Below, one piece after another: positions 1 through 6,953 of a DNA stretch of 12,772 nucleotides (positions are counted from its first letter, which is position 1; each line of letters starts with the position of its first letter). The notes beneath the pieces were generated by a model, which saw only the letters and a list, made by a program, of their open reading frames with translations, was not told the origin of the DNA and searched no databases. Source of the DNA: Candidatus Kuenenia stuttgartensis (lineage in GTDB: Bacteria; Planctomycetota; UBA1135; UBA2386); assembly GCA_945861365.1 (NCBI GenBank), contig CAMAUH010000062.1, positions 1 to 12,772 of the forward strand, written 5' to 3'. The position numbers and the translations under genes were made by a program.

Positions 1-291
1 GCCGAGGCCGAGCACGATGTCGCTCTCCTCGCTCTTCGCGGTCACCATGATGACCGGAATGTTGCGGGTGACCGGATCGGACTTCACCTGCCGGCAGACT
101 TCGACGCCATCCATGCCTGGCAGCATCAAGTCCAGGATGACCAGATCCGGATCGTCGGTGCGGATGCGGCTCAAGCCCTGCTCGCCATTGCGGCAGACGA
201 TGACTTTGTGCCCCTCACGTTCGAGGTTGTATTGCACGACCTCGAGGAGGTCGGGCTCGTCTTCGATGACCAGGATCTTCGGTTTCGCCAC
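1..291 (-). CDS. Response regulator receiver domain, PhoB/OmpR-like (3' part beyond the window)
   Basis: This is the N-terminal 97 residues of a two-component response regulator. The acidic pocket is in VIEDEPD (E10, D11), the phosphoacceptor is D54 in VILDLMLPGMDG, and T84 lies in IMVTAK. The run SEESDIVLGLG is typical of the PhoB/OmpR group, so a winged-helix DNA-binding domain is expected beyond the left edge; the conserved Lys also lies outside. The GTG at 289-291 is the only usual start codon between the upstream stop and the receiver motif. No Shine-Dalgarno sequence precedes it, so translation may depend on the upstream gene. The gene lies 48 bases after a histidine-kinase-like gene and in the same frame, so the two probably share a transcript. 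The receiver identity is certain. The output domain and the signal (phosphate, envelope stress or other) are not visible here. Confidence 0.93.
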   Translation of the reverse strand, partial: MAKPKILVIEDEPDLLEVVQYNLEREGHKVIVCRNGEQGLSRIRTDDPDLVILDLMLPGMDGVEVCRQVKSDPVTRNIPVIMVTAKSEESDIVLGLG

Positions 292-339
292 GGCGGTCGT
301 TCGGTCGGGGTTCGCGATGCAGTCTTGGCGAAGAACAAC

Positions 340-1005
340 CTAGGTGGAGTCAGGCAAGGATGCGTGAAGATCACCGCAAGCTTCGGTAGCCATTGGCAAG
401 GATGCGAAGACCAGGCGCAGGCCATCGCCAAGTTCGCGCACCACGGTGCGGTCGCCACGGTCGCGCAGGCTGGCTGCCAAGGCGGCGACGCGCCCGCCAA
501 GCTGCAGAGGGAAGGGCAGGTTGCCGGCTTCGGTGACGAACCGGATGTCGGCATCGACACAGCCCCGCGCCCCAGCCAGTTCGATGTGCAGACGCCCGCG
601 CACGCCGTGCGGCACCGCGGCGAGCACTTCCAGCACGGCTGCGGTCACGTTCGGGAAGAACTCGTTGGCGGTGATCTGGTAGCCCGCAGCGGAATCACCC
701 AGCAGGTCCAGCCGATGGCCAGCTTCGCGCACCGGCACGCGCGCCAGCTCGCCGAACATCTCGAGCAACTGCGCCGCCGGGGCCTGCAGCTCGCCCGGCT
801 CGCCGAGCAGGATGCGCAGGATCCGGAGGGAGACCCCGCCGCGATCGCTGGCCTGCAGGATCGCCTGCTGTGCCCGACCGAGTCCGGCGGCCGGTGGCCG
901 ATCGAGCTGCAGCGCGTGGCCCTGGATCGTCAGCAGGAGGTTGCCGAACTGGTGTACGAGGCCAGGGGCAAGGAACGCGATGGCTGCAGGATGCGGGCTC
1001 GGCAC
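340..1005 (-). CDS. Degenerate histidine-kinase-like protein (possible histidine phosphotransferase)
   Basis: This 221-residue protein has no predicted membrane segment. It opens with an H-box-like sequence, GLVHQFGNLLLTIQGHA (H18, F20, N22), resembling the HisKA box of PAS-type hybrid kinases (H-[DE]-F-N-N-L). Residues 45-105 look like the second DHp helix and the link to an ATPase domain (LRILRILLGEPGEL). Where the HATPase N-box should be, residues 113-133 read NEFFPNVTAAVLEVLAAVP, without the usual Asn pair. No DxGxG or GxGxG box follows, although the C-terminal DGLRLVFASLP resembles the last strand of an HATPase fold. I infer that it cannot bind ATP normally and could pass phosphate between proteins, as ChpT or Spo0B does. 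The GTG at 1003-1005 is the first usual start after the protease stop, 39 bases upstream. The short coupled spacing to the response regulator suggests a functional pair. The alternative is a kinase too diverged for its ATP motifs to be read by eye. Confidence 0.72.
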   Translation of the reverse strand: MPSPHPAAIAFLAPGLVHQFGNLLLTIQGHALQLDRPPAAGLGRAQQAILQASDRGGVSLRILRILLGEPGELQAPAAQLLEMFGELARVPVREAGHRLDLLGDSAAGYQITANEFFPNVTAAVLEVLAAVPHGVRGRLHIELAGARGCVDADIRFVTEAGNLPFPLQLGGRVAALAASLRDRGDRTVVRELGDGLRLVFASLPMATEACGDLHASLPDST

Positions 1006-1044
1006 GGCGATGCGAGAGTCGGAAGCGTTGCGCGGAAGTCGAGA

Positions 1045-2163
1045 TCAGTTCGCCGGATCGTTGGATCGCGTGCCGACCTCGCCGAGCACGGCGACGATCG
1101 GATCGCCGACACGGCCGTCGCGCAACAGCTGCAGCGCGATGGGGCTGCCGGGCGCCGCGCAGACGATGCGACGGTGCAAGGAACGGGCATCGGGAACCGG
1201 CCCACCATCGACACTGAGCACGACATCGCCGGCTCGCACCCCTGCGCGCTCCGCTGGCTGGCCGGCGACCACTCGCACCACCAGGGCGCCGCAGCCTCGC
1301 GCCCCATCGCATACCGGACGCGACGCGAACTCGATGCCGAGGTAACCACGGCGCACTCGGCCATCCGGTTCGCGCTGCATCGCCGCCAGCGTCCACTTCA
1401 CGGTGTTGCCAGGCACGGCGAACGAGATGCCCTGCGCATCGACCGGCGCTTGGGTCGTGAGGCCGACGACGCGTCCGGCCAGGTCGACGATCGGACACCC
1501 GGAGCTGCCGGGATTCACCGGCGCGCTGATCTGCAGGAAGTCGTTGGTGACCCGCAGGTCGGAATGTGGCAGATGGCGCCCGACGAAACTGACGACGCCA
1601 GCGCTGACGGTCTGCGCGAAGCCGAACGGATTGCCGACGGCGAGGATCCACTCCCCCGCCTGCAGGGTGTCGCTGTCGCCGAGCGGCAACGACGGCAGCC
1701 CGGCGGGGGCGCCTTCGATTCGCAGCAGCGCCAGGTCCGTCGCCGGATCGTCACCGACCAACGCGGCTGGGAACGAACCGAGTTCCGGCACCGTGACTTC
1801 GATGCGTTCGGCATCGAGGACCAGATGGCGACTCGTCACGACCAGTCCGCCAGCCTCGACGAGGAATCCCGAACCGTTGCGCTGTCCTGGTGCGGCAGCG
1901 GCCATCGGGCGTGTGGGCTCCGCGATGGCATTCGCATTCGCCACGGGGGCGGCCACCAGCTGCGCATGCACCCCGACGACTGCCGGCATCACCCGCGCGA
2001 CCACGCCGGCGAACGACGGCAGGGCCGGCGCTGTCTGCGATGCGGGCTCATGCCACAGCGGCTGATCCGCGCGGCCCGACCATTGGCCGCCGACGAACCA
2101 ACCGAGACCGAGACAGCCGGCACCGATCAGCCCACACCGCAAGGCCGCGTTCCGCAGGACCAT
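1045..2163 (-). CDS. S1C-family serine protease (HtrA/DegP/DegQ-like), membrane-anchored, one PDZ domain
   Basis: This 372-residue trypsin-fold protease belongs to the HtrA group, which degrades or senses misfolded proteins in the cell envelope. A short hydrophobic stretch at residues 7-26 should act as an uncleaved signal anchor, placing the rest in the periplasm. A linker of about 70 residues leads to the protease domain. The triad is readable: H113 in VVTSRHLV, D143 in DPATDLALLRI and S221 in NPGSSGCPIVD. The usual GNSGGP is changed to GSSGCP and the preceding QTDAxxNPG to QISAPVNPG, but the nucleophile is kept. A single PDZ domain follows (about residues 272-362: YLGIEF, PAERAGVRAGDVVLSVDG). 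One PDZ and an anchor resemble DegS more than DegP. The ATG at 2161-2163 is the last good start before the hydrophobic segment. It has no Shine-Dalgarno sequence but has a -10-like element eight bases upstream. It heads the run towards the kinase-like and regulator genes, and it may cleave an anti-sigma or sensor protein, though this is inferred. Confidence 0.93.
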   Translation of the reverse strand: MVLRNAALRCGLIGAGCLGLGWFVGGQWSGRADQPLWHEPASQTAPALPSFAGVVARVMPAVVGVHAQLVAAPVANANAIAEPTRPMAAAAPGQRNGSGFLVEAGGLVVTSRHLVLDAERIEVTVPELGSFPAALVGDDPATDLALLRIEGAPAGLPSLPLGDSDTLQAGEWILAVGNPFGFAQTVSAGVVSFVGRHLPHSDLRVTNDFLQISAPVNPGSSGCPIVDLAGRVVGLTTQAPVDAQGISFAVPGNTVKWTLAAMQREPDGRVRRGYLGIEFASRPVCDGARGCGALVVRVVAGQPAERAGVRAGDVVLSVDGGPVPDARSLHRRIVCAAPGSPIALQLLRDGRVGDPIVAVLGEVGTRSNDPAN

Positions 2164-2171
2164 GGCGTCGG

Positions 2172-2177
2172 AGCTTA
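2172..2177 (-). promoter_or_regulatory. Possible -10 element of the S1C protease gene
   Basis: On the minus strand the sequence is TAAGCT, ending eight bases before the protease ATG. No convincing -35 hexamer lies 16-18 bases upstream. If it is used, the transcript would begin within a few bases of the start codon, which fits the absence of a Shine-Dalgarno sequence. It lies in the 102-base divergent gap shared with the M32 peptidase gene. The call rests only on resemblance to TATAAT and on position. Confidence 0.25.
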
Positions 2178-2253
2178 GCTGGTACCTCGCAGGCCACCAG
2201 CCCCTCGCCGCCCGCGCCGCACTGCCGTTGCGCCCACACCATCGCGCCTTGGC

Positions 2254-2258
2254 GAAGG
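2254..2258 (+). promoter_or_regulatory. Ribosome binding site of the M32 carboxypeptidase gene
   Basis: GAAGG lies seven bases before the ATG at 2266 and supports that start over the in-frame ATG at 2278. The match to the Shine-Dalgarno sequence is partial, so the choice is moderate rather than firm. Both starts leave the conserved N-terminal helix intact. Confidence 0.4.
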
Positions 2259-2265
2259 CCGCGGT

Positions 2266-3780
2266 ATGGGTCTGTGCATGCAAGGCAGCTACCAGACTCT
2301 GCTCGAACACCAACGCCGGGCCTGGTTGCTGGGCTCTGCCGCCGCCTTGCTGGCGTGGGACCAGGAAACGCAGATGCCGCCAGGGGCTGGCGACGTGCGC
2401 GCCGAGCAGCTGGCGCAGCTGGCCGAGTTGCAGCACCAGCGCATCACCGACCCACGAGTTGCCGATTGGCTGGCGGCGTGCGCCGGCGATGCCTCGGTGC
2501 AAGCGGACCCGGAACGCAGCGCGAACGTGCGCCTGTGGCGGCTCGATCACGCGCGCGCGACCAAGCTGCCCGGCTCGCTGGTGCATGCCCTGGCGGAGCT
2601 GGAGAGCAAGGCGCAGCAAGCTTGGGCCACGGCGCGCAGCAAGGACGACTTCCGCCGCTTCCAGCCATGGCTCGAGCGCATGGTCGCGCTGCAACAGCAG
2701 AAGGCCGACTGCTTGCGCACAGGCACGCAATCGCGCTGGGATGCGTTGGCCGACCTGTACGAACCCGGCATGACCGCGGCGCAGTTGCGCGAATTGTTCG
2801 GCCCGCTGCGCACGCGGCTGGTGGCGCTGCGGCAACACCTGGGCACGGGCCAGGCTCCGGACGATCGCTTCAGCCGCGTGGTGATCGATCAGGCGGCGCA
2901 GGAAGTGTTCGTGCGCGCGGTGGCCAACGCGATGGGTTTCGACGGCAAGCTCGGCCGCCTCGACCGCAGCGCGCACCCGTTCTGCACGCGCGTCGGTGCC
3001 GACGTGCGCTTGACGACGCGCTTCCATCGCGACCGCGTGCTCGATGCCCTCGGCTCGACCATGCATGAAGCCGGGCACGGTCTGTACGAACAGGGGCTCG
3101 AACTCGGCAACCTCGGCACGCCGCTCGGCGAAGCGGTGTCGCTCGGCATCCACGAGAGCCAGAGCCGCCTGTGGGAGAACCACGTCGGCCGTTCCGCCGC
3201 GTTCTGGCGCTGGTGCTGGCCACAGGCCCAGCAGCACCTCGGTCGCGCCTGCGATGGTCACGACGCCGAAGGCATCTATCGGGCCGCCAATCTCGTGCGG
3301 CCGAGCCTGATCCGCGTCGAAGCCGACGAAGCGACGTACGACCTGCACATCATGGTGCGCTTCGAACTGGAACAAGCGCTGCTCGATGGCAGCCTCGCGG
3401 TGGCAGAGCTGCCCTACCACTGGAACCGCCTCTACCGCGACTACCTCGGCATCGCGGTGCCCGACGACCGCAACGGGTGCCTGCAGGACGTGCATTGGTC
3501 GTGTGGCCTGTTCGGCTACTTCCCGACCTACACGCTCGGCAACCTCTACGCCGCCCAGTTCGCCGCGGCCGCGGATCGCGAACTGGGCGGTCTGGCGCGC
3601 CAGTTCGAGAACGGCCAGTTCGCGCCGCTGCGCGAGTGGCTGCGCCGGCAGATCCACCGCCACGGTCGCCTGTACGAGCCCGCGGAACTGTGCCTTCGGG
3701 TGACCGGCCAGCCGCTGTCGTCGCAGCCGTTCCTGCAGCACCTGGAGTCGAAGCTCGGTCGCGTCTACGGCCTCGGCTGA
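2266..3780 (+). CDS. M32-family metallocarboxypeptidase (Taq carboxypeptidase type)
   Basis: This 504-residue zinc carboxypeptidase has the family's usual length of about 500. It should remove C-terminal amino acids from peptides in the cytoplasm; there is no signal peptide. The N-terminal SAAALLAWDQETQMPPGAG (residues 24-42) is typical of the family. The zinc site is explicit: HEAGH at 267-271 supplies two His ligands and catalytic E268, and E297 in GIHESQSRLWENHVGRS supplies the third ligand. HPFCTRVGADVRLTTRF (237-253), IMVRFELEQ (362-370) and DVHWSCGLFGYFPTYTLGN (408-426) are further M32 signatures. It is divergently transcribed from the S1C protease across 102 bases, and a GH2 gene starts 38 bases after its stop, so the two may be cotranscribed. 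Peptide recycling is the likely role. I see no damaged catalytic residue. Confidence 0.96.
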   Translation: MGLCMQGSYQTLLEHQRRAWLLGSAAALLAWDQETQMPPGAGDVRAEQLAQLAELQHQRITDPRVADWLAACAGDASVQADPERSANVRLWRLDHARATKLPGSLVHALAELESKAQQAWATARSKDDFRRFQPWLERMVALQQQKADCLRTGTQSRWDALADLYEPGMTAAQLRELFGPLRTRLVALRQHLGTGQAPDDRFSRVVIDQAAQEVFVRAVANAMGFDGKLGRLDRSAHPFCTRVGADVRLTTRFHRDRVLDALGSTMHEAGHGLYEQGLELGNLGTPLGEAVSLGIHESQSRLWENHVGRSAAFWRWCWPQAQQHLGRACDGHDAEGIYRAANLVRPSLIRVEADEATYDLHIMVRFELEQALLDGSLAVAELPYHWNRLYRDYLGIAVPDDRNGCLQDVHWSCGLFGYFPTYTLGNLYAAQFAAAADRELGGLARQFENGQFAPLREWLRRQIHRHGRLYEPAELCLRVTGQPLSSQPFLQHLESKLGRVYGLG

Positions 3781-3818
3781 GGCTCGCACCACGGGCCCCG
3801 CTCGCGCACCATGCGCGG

Positions 3819-6800
3819 GTGCATCCGACGCCCCACGGCATTCTCGCGGCCTGCTTGTTCGCGACGGCAGCGTTGCCAGCCCAGGAGCGGATCCGCCTCG
3901 ACGGCACCTGGGAGATCGCGCCGGTCGCTGCCGATGGTATGGCGGGTGCCTGGCAGCCGATCGAGGTGCCGAGTGCGTTCGAGACGGCGCTCGGGGTGCG
4001 CTTCGACGGCGTCGCGCGCTATCGGCGCACGCTGACCGTGCCACGTCGCGATGGCCAGCAGGTGCGCGTCGAGTTCGCGGCGGTGGCGACGCATGCCACC
4101 GTTTTCTGCAACGGCAAGCAGGTCGGTGAACACCTCGGCGGCTGGACACCATTCCGCGTCGACCTGACCGAGGCCGTGCGCGCGGATGGCACGGACCTGC
4201 TGGAGGTGCTCGTCGACGAACGGGTCGGCCACAACACGCAGGGCTTCCTGCCGATCGTGCAGCCGCACTTCGGCGGCATCTGGCAGAGCGTGACGCTGTG
4301 CCTCGACACCGTGCCGCAGATCGACCGGCTGTCGCTGTTCGCATTCGGCAGCTGGGCGCCGGTGGTGTTGGGCAACCCGCCCGCGCATCTCGACTACGAG
4401 TTCGAGGTGTTGCCGGCTGGCCAGCAGAAGGTCGCCGCCATCGTCGAACTGCTCGATGCCGACCCGTCGCTGGCCACGGTCCGCCATGACGTCGTCGCCG
4501 GCCAACGCGTGCGCGATGGCTGTGGTGCGGTGGGCGCAAAGCCGTGGTCACCCACCACACCGCACCTGCACACGCTGCGCATCCGGCTCGTCGATGGTGA
4601 ACGGGAATTGGACCGCATCGAGCAGCGCATCGGCTTCCGCGCACTGCAGGCGAGCGGCACGCAGGTGCTGTGGAACGGCGCCCCGCTGCAGATGCGCGGC
4701 ATCCTGCATTGGGGCTATTCGCCGCCGCACCTGGCGCCGCCGATCGACCCCGCGTTCTGGCGCGAGCAGCTGCTGGGTTTCCGCGCGCGTGGCTTCAACA
4801 CCGTGAAATGCTGCCTGTGGGTGCCGCCGCGCTGCGTCTACGAGCTCGCCGACGAACTCGGCCTCCTGATCTGGCAGGAGTATCCGACCTGGCATCCGCA
4901 GATGGACCAGGCGCACAAGCAGGAACTGCTGCGCGAGTATGGCGAGTTCTTCGCACACGATCGCAACCACCCGGCGGTCGCCTTCCGCAGCATCACCTGC
5001 GAGACCGGCCATGGCGCCGACCTCGACGTGGTGAAGGCGCTCTACGAAGCGTGCAAGGCCGCGGTGCCCGACACACTGGTCGTCGACGACAGCTCGTGGA
5101 TCGGCTGGCAGCGCATCAGCGACTTCTGGGACGAGCATCCATACGGCAACAACTCGTGGCTGCCCGGCCGCCTGGCGGAGTTCCAGCGGCACATCGAACA
5201 GCATGGGCAGAAGCCGCTGCTGCTCGGCGAGTGCATCGCCGCCGACACCTGGGTCGACAGCGCCGCGTGGCGCGCGCGGCACGGCGACGTCGAATCGTGG
5301 TGGCGGCCAGATTGCTGGCGCGCGCAGCAGGACGCGGAGAAGTGGCTCGTGCAGGCCTTCGGCGAAGCGACGCTGCGGTCGCTGCGGCCGCAGTCGCTCG
5401 ACTTCGCGATGCGCAACCGGCAGTTCCAGATCGAACGACTGCGCCTGTCGATGCCGGATGCCGGCTACGTGGTGTCGGTGGCGCGCGACTTCGGCAAGGC
5501 GCGCATGGGGCTCATCGACGATCTCGATCGCATGAAGTGGCCGGCCAGCGCGTTCGCGTGGCACGGCGACACGATGCTCTGCCTCGATGCCGCGTGGAAT
5601 GCGCGCGCGCTGTCGACCGGCGCAGCACCGCCGCAGGTCCGCATCGCGCACAGCGGCGTCGGGGCCTTGCGCGGGGAACTGCGGTTGGCCAGCGATGCCG
5701 CCGACGCCACGGCCTTGCAGGTTGCCGTGCAATGCGAAATGGGCGCCGTCGGTGCCGCGGTGTCGCTGCCGGCGTTGCCGGCGCTCGCACCGGGCGATGC
5801 CCCGCGGCGCGTGCGCTACTCCGCCGAGTTGGCCGGCTCGCATCGCGCCAGCAGCCATTGGGACGTCTGGGTGCTGCCGCCGTTCGCACCTTCGCCGACG
5901 GCCGTCACGCACACGACGGCGCTGACGCCGGCACTGCTCGATGCGCTCGAGGCCGGCGCGAACGTCGTGCTGCATGCGGGCGCGCAACCGGGATCGCTGC
6001 GCACCGAGGCGATGTGGTCCCTGCGCGGGGCACCTTTCGCACCGCCCCACGCGCTGCACCAGCGCGTGCCGGCGGAGCTGCTGCTGGAGCTGAGCAGCTT
6101 CGACCTCGAGAGCGGCCGCGTGATGCCGTGGGACCACCTGCGCGACGAGTTCGATCCGGTGCTCGCATTCTGGGAGACGCACGACATCCCCGAGGTGCGC
6201 TTCCATCTGCTGGTCGGCGACACCCGCGTCGGCAAGGGGCGCTTGCTGGTCACCGCACTCACTCTCGATCCGGCGACGGCGGTCGGCGGCTGGCTGCGGC
6301 AGCAGTGTGCGCTGCATCTGCAGCACGGCCCGGCCCCCCAGCGTGCGCTGAGTGCGTCGACGCTCGGGCGGCTGCGCGCGCAACTGGCCGAACGCCGCAT
6401 CGACCTGGGTGTCTGGCGCTTCCGAACCGACCCGGGTGACGAGGGGCGCGCCGCGAACTGGCAGGCCTCGTCGACCGACGCCAGCGCCGCGCCGTGGCGC
6501 GAACTGCGGGCGGGTTCCCACTGGGAGAACCAGGCCGAAGACCTGAAGCAGTACACCGGCGTGGCGTGGTACCGCATCGACGTGCCGGTGCCCGCGGAGT
6601 GGCAGGATCTCGCCGCGCGGGCCGTGTTCGACGGCATCGACGACAGCGGCGAGCTCTGGTGCAACGGCGAGCTGGTGGCCAGCTTCGGCGACGCCGCGAC
6701 GAAGACCTCGATCTGGCTGCAGCGCCAGGTCGCCGAACTGGGCACGCGACTGCAGGCGGGCAAGACCAACACCCTGGTCCTGCGCGTCGTCGACCACGCC

Positions 6801-6869
6801 GGGGCTGGTGGCCTGTGGAAGCCAGCCTGCCTCACCACCGGGCCGACCGAGCCGCCGTTGCTGCACTGA
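3819..6869 (+). CDS. Exported GH2-family glycoside hydrolase (LacZ/mannosidase clan), substrate unknown
   Basis: This 1016-residue protein has a signal peptide (about residues 1-21, HGILAACLFATAALPAQ), so it acts outside the cytoplasm on a beta-linked sugar. A GH2 sugar-binding jelly-roll follows (about 24-165, with HFGGIWQSVTL at 150-160), then an Ig-like domain (about 185-275) and the TIM barrel (about 280-590). The barrel contains FNTVKCCLWVPPRCVYELAD and GLLIWQEYPTWHP. Against LacZ, SITCETGHGAD aligns with WSLGNESGHG, giving E395 as acid/base, and KPLLLGECI aligns with KPLILCEY, giving E471 as nucleophile. The Asn normally before the acid/base is Cys394. Residues about 690-825 look like a GATase/ThuA-like fold (VGKGRLLVTALTLD). 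A second jelly-roll ends the protein (about 862-1007, WYRIDVPVPAEWQ, DDSGELWCNGELVASFGD). The GTG start is chosen because it sits just before the signal peptide and no ATG is in frame. No Shine-Dalgarno sequence is visible. Family assignment is strong; substrate specificity is unknown. Confidence 0.9.
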   Translation: MHPTPHGILAACLFATAALPAQERIRLDGTWEIAPVAADGMAGAWQPIEVPSAFETALGVRFDGVARYRRTLTVPRRDGQQVRVEFAAVATHATVFCNGKQVGEHLGGWTPFRVDLTEAVRADGTDLLEVLVDERVGHNTQGFLPIVQPHFGGIWQSVTLCLDTVPQIDRLSLFAFGSWAPVVLGNPPAHLDYEFEVLPAGQQKVAAIVELLDADPSLATVRHDVVAGQRVRDGCGAVGAKPWSPTTPHLHTLRIRLVDGERELDRIEQRIGFRALQASGTQVLWNGAPLQMRGILHWGYSPPHLAPPIDPAFWREQLLGFRARGFNTVKCCLWVPPRCVYELADELGLLIWQEYPTWHPQMDQAHKQELLREYGEFFAHDRNHPAVAFRSITCETGHGADLDVVKALYEACKAAVPDTLVVDDSSWIGWQRISDFWDEHPYGNNSWLPGRLAEFQRHIEQHGQKPLLLGECIAADTWVDSAAWRARHGDVESWWRPDCWRAQQDAEKWLVQAFGEATLRSLRPQSLDFAMRNRQFQIERLRLSMPDAGYVVSVARDFGKARMGLIDDLDRMKWPASAFAWHGDTMLCLDAAWNARALSTGAAPPQVRIAHSGVGALRGELRLASDAADATALQVAVQCEMGAVGAAVSLPALPALAPGDAPRRVRYSAELAGSHRASSHWDVWVLPPFAPSPTAVTHTTALTPALLDALEAGANVVLHAGAQPGSLRTEAMWSLRGAPFAPPHALHQRVPAELLLELSSFDLESGRVMPWDHLRDEFDPVLAFWETHDIPEVRFHLLVGDTRVGKGRLLVTALTLDPATAVGGWLRQQCALHLQHGPAPQRALSASTLGRLRAQLAERRIDLGVWRFRTDPGDEGRAANWQASSTDASAAPWRELRAGSHWENQAEDLKQYTGVAWYRIDVPVPAEWQDLAARAVFDGIDDSGELWCNGELVASFGDAATKTSIWLQRQVAELGTRLQAGKTNTLVLRVVDHAGAGGLWKPACLTTGPTEPPLLH

Positions 6870-6937
6870 CGCGTTCGCCTCTTGTGTTCGGCCCCGGCGC
6901 GGCAGAACTAAGGGGCTTCTTCGCCACCAAACCCTGC

Positions 6938-6943
6938 TATCCT
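6938..6943 (+). promoter_or_regulatory. Possible -10 element of the nfu gene
   Basis: TATCCT ends ten bases before the nfu ATG. A TTCTTC at 6917-6922 is a poor -35 with a short 15-base spacer. Transcription from here would give a very short leader, in line with the missing Shine-Dalgarno sequence. The same TAnCCT form occurs before the tRNA gene. The support is positional only. Confidence 0.3.
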
Positions 6944-6953
6944 CACCGCCCGC

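Noticed and set aside
208..2178. Long plus-strand open frame opposite the protease and kinase-like genes
   Set aside because: The translation has no recognisable domain and is the antisense of three genes with clear motifs. It is explained by GC-rich codon third positions.
3171..3818. Upstream extension of the GH2 frame into the M32 gene
   Set aside because: It overlaps the M32 coding region in another frame, and the signal peptide begins right after the GTG at 3819, so an internal signal sequence would result.
2164..4644. The protease's frame stays open for some 830 codons upstream of its start, antisense to the M32 and GH2 genes
   Set aside because: The plus-strand genes there have full family signatures and the antisense peptide is Arg/Ala-rich without motifs. 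Very GC-rich DNA has few stops in this frame.
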